Shown here one piece after another: positions 19,084-28,455 of a stretch of DNA of 64,000 bases. A model generated the notes under the pieces. That model was not told where the DNA came from, did no database searches, and saw nothing but the letters and a program-made list of their open reading frames with translations. The DNA comes from Parvimonas micra (GTDB lineage: Bacteria; Bacillota; Clostridia; Tissierellales; Peptoniphilaceae), in contig NZ_LR134472.1 in NCBI RefSeq assembly GCF_900637905.1, positions 1,612,001-1,676,000 on the forward strand. Reading direction: 5' to 3'. The first letter of the stretch is position 1. Each line of letters starts with the position of its first letter. The position numbers and the translations under genes were made by a program.

Positions 19084-21450
19084 ATGTTACTACCAATAAA
19101 ATGGGCGAAAGAATATGTTGACATAAATGATGATATAATGAATATATGTGATAAAGTAACACTTACGGGATCACATGTTGAATCTATTATAAAATTAGGA
19201 GATAATATAGATAACATCGTAGTTGGAAAAATTATTGACATTTATAGACATGAAAACTCCAATAAATTATGGATTACTAAAGTCGATTTAGGAAATGAAA
19301 TAGTTCAAATTGTTACTGCTGCACAAAATTTAAAACAATTTGATTATGTTCCAGTTGCAAAAGTTAATTCTACGCTTTCTGATAATACAAAAATTAAAGA
19401 AGCTAAATTAGCTGGAGAGATTTCACAAGGAATGTTCTGCAGTTATAAAGAGTTAGGTTATCCAGATTCTGTTATTCCAAAAGAATATAAAGATGGTGTT
19501 CTTAGAATTATTGATGAAAATACTGTTTTAGGTACAGATATTAGAGAAGTTTTAGACTTAGATGATACTGTTGTGGAATTTGAGATAACTCCAAACAGAC
19601 CGGATTGTTTGTCAATAGTTGGTATGGCCAGAGAAATTGCAGCAAGTTTTGATAAAAAATTAAATCCGATAAATGTAAAGAATTTGAAAGAAATTGAAAA
19701 TAAAAGTTTATTAAATATAACTATTCATTCAGACGACTGTAAAAGATATTCTGCAAGTATAGTAAAGGATGTTACAATAAAGGAATCGGCTAGAAAAGTT
19801 CAAAACTATCTTTTAAATTCCGGTATAAGACCTGTGAACAATATTGTTGATTTAACAAATTTTTTAATGCTGGAATTAGGTCAACCTTTACATGCTTTTG
19901 ATTTAGATAAATTAGAAGGTAATATTTCTATTAGAAATGCCTTCGAAGGAGAAAAAGTAGTAACTCTAGATGATGTTGAAAGAACTCTTTCAAGCGAAGA
20001 TATGTTGATATGTGATGATGTAAAACCTATTGCTATTGCGGGTGTTATGGGTTTAAAAAATTCTGAAATTGATGAAAATACTAAAAATATTTTTATTGAG
20101 TCTGCATTTTTTACAAAAAAGACAATTAAGTCTACATCTAAGAGATTGGGGTTAAAATCTGAAGCATCTATAAGATATGAAAAGGGATTGACTTCAGAAC
20201 ATACTATGAATGTTTTAGCTAGATTTTTATGTTTACTTGAAAAAAATGTAAAATGTAAAATTGACTCAATATTTGATGTAAATAAAGAAGAAACTACTTC
20301 TAAATTGATAGAATTTGATACAAATTTAGTAAAAAGATTATTAGGAGTTGAAATTAAAAATTCCGATATTATAACCTACTTAGATTTGTTAGAAATAAAA
20401 ACAGAAGTCAAAGGTGATGTTATAATTTGTACTATCCCTTATTTTAGAACAGATTTAGTTATTCAAGAAGATATTGTTGAAGAGATAGGTAGACTATATG
20501 GATTCTGTAATCTTAATCCTACACCTATTTTAGCTCCAAATACGATAGGAAGAAAAAGTAAGAAGAGAATTTTAGAAGATAAGATTAAAAATATTTTATT
20601 AAATTTAAGATTATATGAAATCACAACATATTCTTTTATAGGTGGAAGTATTATTAAGAAATCAAAGATGAATACTCAAAATACTGTCAAAATTTTGAAT
20701 CCATTGGGAGAGGAATTTAGTATTATGAGAAAATCTTTGATTCCAAATATTATTGAAGTTCTATCTAAAAATTTAAACTATAAAAATGAAGATTTATTAG
20801 TTTATGAACTTGGTAATACATTCCACACTGTTGAAAATTATGAAGTTCCCCTTGAAAAGAAAAGATTAGTTATCGGTTCTTATGGGAAGTACGATTTTTA
20901 CTATATTAAAGATGTTATTATTAATTTATTTAATGTTTTAAATATTAAGAATATAGAATTTATAAAAAATAACTGTATTGATTATTTTCATCCAGGTGTA
21001 TGTGCCGATATATTAGCTAACGGTGAGAAGGTTGGGGAAATTGGACAAATTTCTTATGATGTTTGTAAGAATTTTTCAATTAAGAAAAATATATTTGTCT
21101 GTGAAATTGATATTGAAAAAATAAGAGATAAAGTAAGTTTAATAAAAATCTATGAGCCAATAATTAAGTATCCTGCCGTTAAAAGAGACTTAGCAATAAT
21201 AGTGGATAAAGATATTGATAGTGGTAGAATTGAAAAAATATTCAAAAATAATTCGAATAATTTGCTAAAAAATATTGAACTTTTTGATATTTATACTGGA
21301 AATCAAATTAATAAAGGCAAGAAATCAATGGCATATAAACTAACTTTCCAATCTAAAGAAAAAACTTTAGTTGATGAAGATATAAATAGTTTAATTGATA
21401 ATATGCTATTTGATCTCAAAGAACAATTAGGAGCATATTTAAGATTTTAA
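19084..21450 (+). CDS. pheT: Phenylalanyl-tRNA synthetase beta subunit
   Basis: A 788-residue protein with the EMAP-like tRNA-binding domain (about residues 40-150, IVVGKIIDIYRHENSNKLWI), the B3/B4 editing region (RPVNNIVDLTNFLMLELGQPLHAFD), B5 domain, the catalytic-like fold and the FDX-ACB anticodon-binding domain at the end (KYPAVKRDLAIIVDKDI to LKEQLGAYLRF). AGAGGGGG precedes the ATG. It partners PheS and is followed by zapA after 13 bp. Confidence 0.98.
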   Translation: MLLPIKWAKEYVDINDDIMNICDKVTLTGSHVESIIKLGDNIDNIVVGKIIDIYRHENSNKLWITKVDLGNEIVQIVTAAQNLKQFDYVPVAKVNSTLSDNTKIKEAKLAGEISQGMFCSYKELGYPDSVIPKEYKDGVLRIIDENTVLGTDIREVLDLDDTVVEFEITPNRPDCLSIVGMAREIAASFDKKLNPINVKNLKEIENKSLLNITIHSDDCKRYSASIVKDVTIKESARKVQNYLLNSGIRPVNNIVDLTNFLMLELGQPLHAFDLDKLEGNISIRNAFEGEKVVTLDDVERTLSSEDMLICDDVKPIAIAGVMGLKNSEIDENTKNIFIESAFFTKKTIKSTSKRLGLKSEASIRYEKGLTSEHTMNVLARFLCLLEKNVKCKIDSIFDVNKEETTSKLIEFDTNLVKRLLGVEIKNSDIITYLDLLEIKTEVKGDVIICTIPYFRTDLVIQEDIVEEIGRLYGFCNLNPTPILAPNTIGRKSKKRILEDKIKNILLNLRLYEITTYSFIGGSIIKKSKMNTQNTVKILNPLGEEFSIMRKSLIPNIIEVLSKNLNYKNEDLLVYELGNTFHTVENYEVPLEKKRLVIGSYGKYDFYYIKDVIINLFNVLNIKNIEFIKNNCIDYFHPGVCADILANGEKVGEIGQISYDVCKNFSIKKNIFVCEIDIEKIRDKVSLIKIYEPIIKYPAVKRDLAIIVDKDIDSGRIEKIFKNNSNNLLKNIELFDIYTGNQINKGKKSMAYKLTFQSKEKTLVDEDINSLIDNMLFDLKEQLGAYLRF

Positions 21451-21463
21451 ATAGGAGAAAATT

Positions 21464-21979
21464 ATGAACAACAAAATAAAAGTTAATATTGCTGGTAGTG
21501 TTTATACAATTATAGGTGAAAAAAGCAAAGATGAAGTAGAGGCGATAGCAAATTTTGTTGATGAGGAAATTAAAAAAATCACATCTCAAAATTATCTTTT
21601 AAATTCTACAATGGCCGCTACTTTAGTTGCATTAAATGTTTCAAGCGATAATTTTGATTTAAGAAAAGAAATTAACTTATTAAGTGAAGATAGTGAATTT
21701 CCTATAAAAAAGCAAGAAGAATTTTTGAAAAATAATCAAAAAATTGAAAAAGAAAAAGAAGAACTAAAACATATAATAGAGGACTTAACAGATAGAAATA
21801 ATGTTTTAGTTCATACAATAAGTACACTTGAAAAAAGATATGAAAATTTAGAAAAATTCTCTTATGATAATTTTTATGAATTAAAACAAAAAAATGAAAA
21901 AATTATAGAATTGCAAAATGAGATTGTAAAAATAAAAAATGAATATATTAATAAAATTATTAAAAATGGAGAAAAATAA
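21464..21979 (+). CDS. zapA: Cell division protein ZapA
   Basis: A 171-residue protein whose first 90 residues match ZapA (KVNIAGSVYTIIGEKSKDEVEAIANFVDEEI), followed by a long coiled coil rich in E, K and N. ZapA binds FtsZ and bundles its filaments at midcell. The tail is longer than in enterobacteria but usual for Firmicutes. It lies between pheT and mutS2, a conserved order. Confidence 0.9.
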   Translation: MNNKIKVNIAGSVYTIIGEKSKDEVEAIANFVDEEIKKITSQNYLLNSTMAATLVALNVSSDNFDLRKEINLLSEDSEFPIKKQEEFLKNNQKIEKEKEELKHIIEDLTDRNNVLVHTISTLEKRYENLEKFSYDNFYELKQKNEKIIELQNEIVKIKNEYINKIIKNGEK

Positions 21980-21984
21980 TAATA

Positions 21985-24339
21985 ATGAATAATAAAGTGC
22001 TAAAAACTTTAGATTTTTATAAAATTATAAATATGTTATTAGAGCGTTCTCAAAGTATAATAGGGAAAAAAACTATAAAAAATTCAGAAGTTTCTTCAGA
22101 TATAATAGAGGTACAAAAGCTATTAGATGAGACTGATGAAGCCTACAGATTTATAATTAAACATAGATTACCGGGAATTTCTAATATTGATGACTTGGAA
22201 GAAGACTTTAAGCTTTTAGAAATAGGACAATATTTTCCTCTTAGAAAACTTTTAGAAGTTTGGAAGCTTCTCAATACTTCAAGATTTTTAAAAAATATAA
22301 TTTCTGAAGAAGAATCCTCTGAATTTAAAAATATTTTTGAACTTTTAAATTCATTAAATACAGCTATTCAGTTAGAAAGAGATTTAGAAATATCTATAAT
22401 ATCTGAAGATGAGATTTCTGATGATGCAAGTTCTGATTTAAAAAGAATTAGAAGAATGATTAAATCAAAAAATGATTTGATTAGAGATAGACTAAATCAA
22501 TTGATTTCAACATCTGATAAGTTAATGGATAATTTATATACTTTAAGGGATGGTAGATATGTAGTTCCTGTAAGAAGTGAATTTAAAAATTCTTTTAAAG
22601 GTATTGTTCATGATCAATCTGCATCAGGTCAAACAGTTTTTATAGAACCTATGTTTGTAGTTGATTTAAATAATGATTTAAAAAAGTTAGAAATTGATGA
22701 AGAAAAAGAAATCGAAAGAATTTTAATGGAATTTTCTAAACGTGTTTTAGAAATTTTACCAGAATTAATTTCAAATTTAAATGTAATTGCTAATATAGAT
22801 TTTATATTTTCAAGAGGAAAATTGGCATACGATATGGAAGCTATTAAACCTATAATAAATAATAAAGGCATAATTTCATTAAAATCGGCTAGACACCCTC
22901 TAATTGATAAAGATAGAGTAGTTCCAATTGATATTTCTCTTGGAAATAGTTTTAATACTTTAGTAATTACAGGACCAAATACTGGTGGTAAGACTGTTAC
23001 ATTAAAAACTGTTGGTATTTTAACTTTGATGACTCAATACGGACTTATGTTACCTTGTGCTGATAATTCAGAAGTAGCTGTATTTGATGAATTATTTGCA
23101 GATATTGGTGATGAACAAAGTATAGAACAATCCTTAAGCACATTTTCATCTCATATGAAAAATATAATTGAAATAATAAACAGAGCAAAAGAAAATTCCT
23201 TGGTTTTATTTGATGAGCTAGGATCCGGGACAGATCCGGAAGAAGGTTCAGGTCTTTCAATTGCCATACTAAATTATTTTTTAGAAAAGAATATTAGAAC
23301 TATTGCAACAACTCATTATAGTCAATTAAAGATGTATGCAATGTCAACTGAAAATGTTCAAAATGCCGCAATGGAATTTGATGTTGAAAAGCTAGAACCC
23401 ACTTACAAATTAATCATTGGCATTTCTGGAAAATCAAATGCGTTTGAGATTTCTAAAAAATTAGGACTTAACGAAAACTTTATTGTTAATGCTAAAAAGT
23501 TTATATCCAATAATGAGTTATCTTTTGATAAGTTAGTTAGTAGTGTTGATAGTAGACGTAAAGAATATGAAGAGCTTATTATTGAGCAAAGAGAGTTATT
23601 AAATTTTAATAAGAAAATTAAAGAAGAATATGAAGAAAAGCTTGAGAAATTTAATAAACAAAAAGAAAAAAAGATAAAAAAATTAGAAGAATATATTGAA
23701 AATTCAATATATGAAACTGAAAAATTTTGCAAAGAAACAATTAATCATATAAACAAAGCAAGATCAAAAGAACAATCTGCTAAATTAAAAAAAATCTCTG
23801 AAGAAATATTAAAGAAAATGGATAAAATTAATCATTCTAAAATGATTAAAAGAGAAACTGAATCTAATATATTAAATGAACCTTTAATGTTAGGTGAAGA
23901 AGTTAAAGTTCTAAGTTTAAATGAAAACGGATATGTACAGACATTACCAGATAAAAATGGAAATTTACAAGTTAAAATAGGTATTTTAAAAGTAAATGCA
24001 AATATTAGTGATATTATTAGAATTGAAAAAGTTATTGATAATTCTAAAGAAAAAATATCTCATTCCAAAGCTACTTTTATTAAGAGTGATAAAATGTATA
24101 ATAATAAGATAGATGTAAGAGGATATAATACAGAAGATGCAATTTATGAAATTGATAAATTTTTAGATGATTCTTTTATAGCTAATTTAAATGAAGTAAC
24201 AATTGTTCATGGTAAGGGAACTGGAGTTTTAAGAAATAATATTTCAGATTTTTTGAGAAAACATAAATTGGTTAAGTCTTTTAGCTTTGCTAAATTTAAT
24301 GAAGGTGGCGATGGAGCTACTATTGTAAAACTAAAATAG
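21985..24339 (+). CDS. mutS2: MutS2 ATPase with C-terminal Smr domain
   Basis: A 784-residue MutS paralogue. It lacks the mismatch-recognition domain and has Walker A (GPNTGGKTVTLKT, about residue 332), Walker B (VLFDELGSGTDPEEG), a coiled coil at about 510-640, and a C-terminal Smr nuclease domain (KIDVRGYNTEDA, HGKGTGVLR). MutS2 suppresses homologous recombination and in Bacillus helps rescue collided ribosomes. It starts 5 bp after zapA and ends 9 bp before argS. Confidence 0.97.
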   Translation: MNNKVLKTLDFYKIINMLLERSQSIIGKKTIKNSEVSSDIIEVQKLLDETDEAYRFIIKHRLPGISNIDDLEEDFKLLEIGQYFPLRKLLEVWKLLNTSRFLKNIISEEESSEFKNIFELLNSLNTAIQLERDLEISIISEDEISDDASSDLKRIRRMIKSKNDLIRDRLNQLISTSDKLMDNLYTLRDGRYVVPVRSEFKNSFKGIVHDQSASGQTVFIEPMFVVDLNNDLKKLEIDEEKEIERILMEFSKRVLEILPELISNLNVIANIDFIFSRGKLAYDMEAIKPIINNKGIISLKSARHPLIDKDRVVPIDISLGNSFNTLVITGPNTGGKTVTLKTVGILTLMTQYGLMLPCADNSEVAVFDELFADIGDEQSIEQSLSTFSSHMKNIIEIINRAKENSLVLFDELGSGTDPEEGSGLSIAILNYFLEKNIRTIATTHYSQLKMYAMSTENVQNAAMEFDVEKLEPTYKLIIGISGKSNAFEISKKLGLNENFIVNAKKFISNNELSFDKLVSSVDSRRKEYEELIIEQRELLNFNKKIKEEYEEKLEKFNKQKEKKIKKLEEYIENSIYETEKFCKETINHINKARSKEQSAKLKKISEEILKKMDKINHSKMIKRETESNILNEPLMLGEEVKVLSLNENGYVQTLPDKNGNLQVKIGILKVNANISDIIRIEKVIDNSKEKISHSKATFIKSDKMYNNKIDVRGYNTEDAIYEIDKFLDDSFIANLNEVTIVHGKGTGVLRNNISDFLRKHKLVKSFSFAKFNEGGDGATIVKLK

Positions 24340-24348
24340 GAGAAAATT

Positions 24349-26085
24349 ATGATAAACTTTAAGGATATAGTTATAGATACTATTTTTGATTTAGATATAA
24401 ATTTAAATAAAGAAGAAATTAGAGAATTGATAGAAATTCCTCCTAATCCAGAAATGGGAGACTTCTCATTTCCATGTTTTAAATTATCTAAAATTTTAAG
24501 AAAAGCACCAAATATAATTTCTGAAGAATTGGTAAATAGAATTAATATAGATGATAGTATATTCTCAAATGTAAAAAATGTTGGACCTTATATTAATTTT
24601 TTTGTTAGAAACTCAGAATTTTCTAAAAATGTTATAAAAGAAATATTTGATAAAAAAGAAAAATATGGATCTTCACAAGATAATTTAGATAAAACTATTG
24701 TTATTGACTATTCTTCAACAAATATAGCTAAACCATTTCATATTGGACATATAAGAAGTACATTAATTGGAAATGTAATTAAAAACATATATAATTTTCT
24801 AGGATATAATACAGTTGGTGTAAATCATCTTGGAGATTATGGAACCCAGTTTGGAAAAATAATTGCTGCATATAAATTGTGGGGGAATGATGAAGAGATA
24901 AATGCTGACCCTATAAATCAATTATTAAAATTGTATGTCGATTTTAATAATCTATGCAAAACTGATGAAAAAATGTTAGAAACTGCTAGAGACTATTTTA
25001 ATAAATTAGAAAATGGAGATGAAGAGTCCGTTAGACTTTGGAATTGGTTTAAAGACATTAGTTTAATGGAATTTCAAAAAGTTTACGATAAATTAAAAGT
25101 TAAATTCGACTCATACAGAGGTGAAGCTTATCATTCTCAGTTTATTGATGATGTTGTTAAAGAACTTGAAGATAAAAATTTATTAGTTGAAAGTGATGGA
25201 TGTAAAATTGTTAATCTAGATAAATATGATTTACCACCTGCTTTGATTTTAAAAAGTAACTCTTCCAGTACTTATATAACAAGAGATATTGCAACTGCAT
25301 TAACTAGAAAAAAAGATTATAATTTTTATAAAAATATTTATGTAGTTGCAACTCAGCAAAAATTACATTTTCAACAATTAAAAGCTGTTTTAGAAGAAAT
25401 GGGATATGAATGGGCTAAAGATTGTATTCATGTTTCATTTGGTATGGTAAGTGTAAAAGATAATTTTTTAGGAACTTCTGCAAAACTAAGCACAAGAGAA
25501 GGAAATGTTATATTCTTAAATGATGTACTTGAAAAAAGTGTAGAAAAAACTCTAGAAATTATAAATGAGAGAAACAGTTCTCTCGAAAACAAAGAAGAAA
25601 TTGCTAAAGAAGTAGGAATTGGTGCTGTAATATTTCAAGAACTATTCAATACCAGAATTAAAGATTATTCTTTTGATTGGAATAATGTTCTTAATTTCGA
25701 AGGAGAAACAGGTCCATATGTTCAATATTCCGCTGCAAGAGCTAATAGTATATTAGAAAAGAATGATTTTTATTTAAAATTAGATAATATTGATATTTCG
25801 AAAGTTTCAAATTACAAAATGAATATTGATGAATTATCTTTAATAAAATCAATTTATAAATTTGAAGATATTTTATTAGATTCAGCCAAGAAATATGAAC
25901 CTTCAATACTTGCAAGATATATAACTGAAGTTGCAAAATTATTTAATAAATTTTATAATTCCTGTCCTATAAGTAATCAAGAAGATAGTGTTAAAGAATT
26001 TAGGCTTATATTAACATATTGTACAAGATTACTTATTGAAATTGGATTAGGACTTTTAGGTATGGATACTCCTAAAAAAATGTAG
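24349..26085 (+). CDS. argS: Arginyl-tRNA synthetase
   Basis: A 578-residue class I synthetase. The N-terminal tRNA D-loop-binding domain (1-110) precedes the HIGH motif (PFHIGHIRSTLIGN, about 137-150). The KMSKS equivalent is KLSTREGN, and the DALR anticodon-binding domain at the end includes NFEGETGPYVQYSAAR and CTRLLIEIGLGLLGM. GGAGAA precedes the ATG. Confidence 0.98.
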   Translation: MINFKDIVIDTIFDLDINLNKEEIRELIEIPPNPEMGDFSFPCFKLSKILRKAPNIISEELVNRINIDDSIFSNVKNVGPYINFFVRNSEFSKNVIKEIFDKKEKYGSSQDNLDKTIVIDYSSTNIAKPFHIGHIRSTLIGNVIKNIYNFLGYNTVGVNHLGDYGTQFGKIIAAYKLWGNDEEINADPINQLLKLYVDFNNLCKTDEKMLETARDYFNKLENGDEESVRLWNWFKDISLMEFQKVYDKLKVKFDSYRGEAYHSQFIDDVVKELEDKNLLVESDGCKIVNLDKYDLPPALILKSNSSSTYITRDIATALTRKKDYNFYKNIYVVATQQKLHFQQLKAVLEEMGYEWAKDCIHVSFGMVSVKDNFLGTSAKLSTREGNVIFLNDVLEKSVEKTLEIINERNSSLENKEEIAKEVGIGAVIFQELFNTRIKDYSFDWNNVLNFEGETGPYVQYSAARANSILEKNDFYLKLDNIDISKVSNYKMNIDELSLIKSIYKFEDILLDSAKKYEPSILARYITEVAKLFNKFYNSCPISNQEDSVKEFRLILTYCTRLLIEIGLGLLGMDTPKKM

Positions 26086-26091
26086 GTGAAT

Positions 26092-27204
26092 ATGGATAAT
26101 TTATATAATTATTTTAGAAAATTTTCTGATAAAGTATATTTTCTTACAGTGAAAAATATTGAAATTAATGAAAAAAATTATGAAAATATCGATTTTCCAA
26201 TTAGTTCAAATGTTCTATTAGAAAATATTAAAAATAATAAATTTAATGAAAATATCAATTTATCATATTTTTTTGAAGGGATTTTATTGTTAAATGGAAT
26301 AGATTCAAATTTTGAAAATATTGAATTTTTAAATGGTTTTATAAAATCAAAAAATATTAACTTATTAGATTTTGTTAAGTCTAAAATTGATTTTAATGAT
26401 AATAATTATGATACAATAATTTATAATCTATTAATTATTAGAGGATTAATTAATTTAGAAATATCTGATGATTTTATTATAAAAATATATACTAAGTATC
26501 TTTTGATGATTTTAGATTATGATAATAGTTATTATAATATGTTAATTAATGAAATTAAAATTTTGTTGTCTGATTTAGAAAGTAAAAATGAAGATGATTA
26601 TTTACTAAATATGCTTTATGGCGATTTATGTGTAAAAGAAAAATTTTATATTAAAGCTAATATATTTTATAAAAAAGCTATAACTAATTCAAATAAAATA
26701 ATTGATAATATTATCAATAAAAAAATACAAGATATTACTGTAAAAGTTAAAATTGAAGAGCTACTACAACTGGTAGATAGATTTAAGTTTGAAGACTGTT
26801 ATAAAATCTTAGAAAGTATTGATAATTTTAGTTTAGATAAAGAAGATTCTTATTGGATTGGATATGTATATAATAAATTAAACGAAAATGAAAAATCTAT
26901 AGAATACTATGAAAAATCATTGGATTTAAACGCCGATTTTTTAAATATTTTTATAGAATTAGGGTTATTATATTACAAAATACAAAAAATCGAAAAATCA
27001 CTTGAAATTTTCGAAAGAGGGCTATCTATATATATAGATGATGAAAAATTGTTATTTAACAAGATAATATTGGAATTAAAACTAAAAAGATTCAAAAAAG
27101 CTAAAGAAGATATCGAAAAATTATTATTATATGAAGATATAGATAATTCTATAATGAATGATATATTATATTTACAAGAATTATACAAAAATGAGTTAAA
27201 ATAA
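26092..27204 (+). CDS. TPR-repeat protein of unknown function
   Basis: A 370-residue, very N/K/I-rich protein without signal peptide or membrane segment. The C-terminal half has tetratricopeptide repeats, clearest at about residues 250-350 (YNKLNENEKSIEYYEKSLDLNADF and LGLLYYKIQKIEKSLEIFERGLSI). The N-terminal half is not recognised. The ATG at 26092 follows the AGGTG formed by the argS stop region; the GTG at 26086 is too close to it. TPRs usually mediate protein contacts. It is the last gene before the terminus-like region. Confidence 0.75.
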   Translation: MDNLYNYFRKFSDKVYFLTVKNIEINEKNYENIDFPISSNVLLENIKNNKFNENINLSYFFEGILLLNGIDSNFENIEFLNGFIKSKNINLLDFVKSKIDFNDNNYDTIIYNLLIIRGLINLEISDDFIIKIYTKYLLMILDYDNSYYNMLINEIKILLSDLESKNEDDYLLNMLYGDLCVKEKFYIKANIFYKKAITNSNKIIDNIINKKIQDITVKVKIEELLQLVDRFKFEDCYKILESIDNFSLDKEDSYWIGYVYNKLNENEKSIEYYEKSLDLNADFLNIFIELGLLYYKIQKIEKSLEIFERGLSIYIDDEKLLFNKIILELKLKRFKKAKEDIEKLLLYEDIDNSIMNDILYLQELYKNELK

Positions 27205-27214
27205 GTATAAAATC

Positions 27215-27243
27215 TTGACTTAATACAAAAAATATAATATAAT
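27215..27243 (+). promoter_or_regulatory. Strong SigA-type promoter upstream of the Xer gene
   Basis: TTGACT (27215-27220) and TATAAT (27238-27243) are spaced by 17 bp. The start would be near 27250, about 110 nt before the recombinase ATG and only 16 nt before a terminator-like hairpin. Confidence 0.8.
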
Positions 27244-27265
27244 CTATGTGTAAATAGAGTAGAGA

Positions 27266-27306
27266 TTAAAATAAAGTCTCTTCTTTATTTTAATTTTTTT
27301 ATTTTT
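27266..27306 (+). terminator. Terminator or attenuator in the Xer leader
   Basis: A perfect 11-bp stem (27266-27276 with 27283-27293) and 6-nt loop are followed by seven T, one A and five T. It would end transcription of the TPR gene and also of RNAs from the promoter at 27215, leaving an RNA of about 50 nt unless bypassed. Confidence 0.85.
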
Positions 27307-27331
27307 CGCAAAATTATAGTTTTGCGAAAAA
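27302..27331 (+). other. Candidate dif site: 12-bp inverted arms around a 6-bp centre
   Basis: TTTTTCGCAAAA (27302-27313) and its exact inverse (27320-27331) flank TTATAG. Two 11-12 bp arms and a 6-bp core is the layout of tyrosine-recombinase core sites. It lies 28 bp before the recombinase gene, as difSL lies before xerS in streptococci, and from memory the arms and centre resemble difSL. Neither strand has a T-tract after the hairpin, so it is unlikely to be a terminator. The nearby strand switch supports a terminus role. Confidence 0.65.
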
Positions 27332-27359
27332 TATATTAAAATTTTAAGGAGATATTATA

Positions 27360-28334
27360 ATGAAATATTTTAATGATTGTCCAATAATTTTAGATGACTA
27401 TTTAAATTATTTATTAACTATTAAAGGACGTTCCAATCTAACTGTGAAAGAATATTATTATGATTTAAAAAGATTTTTAAAATTTATTATAATGAGAAAA
27501 AAATTATTTGGATATAATTTAAATTCAGATATAAACTCTGTATCTATTTTGTCAATTAATAAAAGAGATATTTTAGATATAGATATAAGTGATTTACATG
27601 CATATATTTCTTTCTGTGATTCTAACTATAATGATTCAACTAAAACTAAAGCAAGAAAAATTTCAGCAATAAAATCTTGGTTTAAATATTTGCATAATAC
27701 AGTTGAATTAATCAACAAAAATCCTGCAGAAAAATTAGAATTACCAAAATTGCAAAAAAGAAATCCTGTATATTTAACTCTATCTGAATCAGAAAAGGTA
27801 ATTAATTCTATCAAAGAAGAAAAAAATGAATTTAATAGAACTAGAGATTTATGTATAATTTTGATTTTTTTAACCTGTGGTCTTAGAATTTCTGAACTTA
27901 CCGGTATAAATATAGAATCTATTAAAGATGATAAATTAAGTGTCATAGGAAAAGGAAATAAAGAAAGGATAGTATTTTTAAATGAAAATTGTATTTATGC
28001 TATAAAAAGCTATCTACAACTTAGACCATGTACAAAAAATACAACTGCCCTATTCTTAAGTTCACATAAAAAAAGAATTTCTAATAGATCAATTCAATTA
28101 AGATTAAAAAAATATATACTATTAGCAGGATTAGATCCAAAAATATATACTCCTCATAAATTAAGGCATACTGCAGCAACTCTTATGTATAAATATGGAG
28201 ATGTTGATATAAGAACAATTCAGAGTATTTTAGGTCATACAAGTGTTGCAACAACCCAAATATATACTCACCTAGATGATGACGATATAAAAAAAGGAAT
28301 TTCTAAAAATCCTATTTCAAAATTAAAAATATAG
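27360..28334 (+). CDS. xerC: Xer-type tyrosine site-specific recombinase
   Basis: A 324-residue recombinase with a SAM-like N-terminal core-binding domain (LDDYLNYLLTIKGRSNLTVKEYYYDL) and catalytic domain carrying the full set: R176 (GLRISEL), K198 (GKGNKER), H266 and R269 (HKLRHTA), H293 (LGHTSV) and nucleophile Y302. Xer proteins resolve chromosome dimers at dif during division. It could be one of a XerC/XerD pair, or a single-recombinase type like XerS; the site beside it favours the latter but sequence alone cannot settle it. AAGGAG precedes the ATG. The symbol denotes the family only. Confidence 0.9.
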   Translation: MKYFNDCPIILDDYLNYLLTIKGRSNLTVKEYYYDLKRFLKFIIMRKKLFGYNLNSDINSVSILSINKRDILDIDISDLHAYISFCDSNYNDSTKTKARKISAIKSWFKYLHNTVELINKNPAEKLELPKLQKRNPVYLTLSESEKVINSIKEEKNEFNRTRDLCIILIFLTCGLRISELTGINIESIKDDKLSVIGKGNKERIVFLNENCIYAIKSYLQLRPCTKNTTALFLSSHKKRISNRSIQLRLKKYILLAGLDPKIYTPHKLRHTAATLMYKYGDVDIRTIQSILGHTSVATTQIYTHLDDDDIKKGISKNPISKLKI

Positions 28335-28369
28335 TTATTATAAAAACTAAAAGAATTAAGACCAATTTA

Positions 28370-28410
28370 AAAGGAATGTGTTCTATTGATTGAATAGATT
28401 ACATTCCTTT
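28370..28410. terminator. Bidirectional hairpin at the convergent xer/efp junction
   Basis: A 10-bp stem (28370-28379 with 28401-28410) continues past a 2x2 mismatch into a 6-bp stem (28382-28387 with 28393-28398) with a 5-nt loop. It lies between convergent genes and probably stops transcription both ways, though neither side has a long T-run. Confidence 0.65.
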
Positions 28411-28455
28411 AAATACAATTTTAGTATCTTTTGGTTCATTTTAAATATATATTTT

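Noticed and set aside
27302-27331. The perfect palindrome read as a second transcription terminator
   Set aside because: No T-run follows it on either strand (ATATATT on +, ATAAAAAAA on -). The true terminator is the hairpin just before it.
27360-28334. Integrase of a mobile element
   Set aside because: The recombinase has Xer length and motifs, no cargo or element ends surround it, and it sits at the orientation switch expected for chromosome-dimer resolution.
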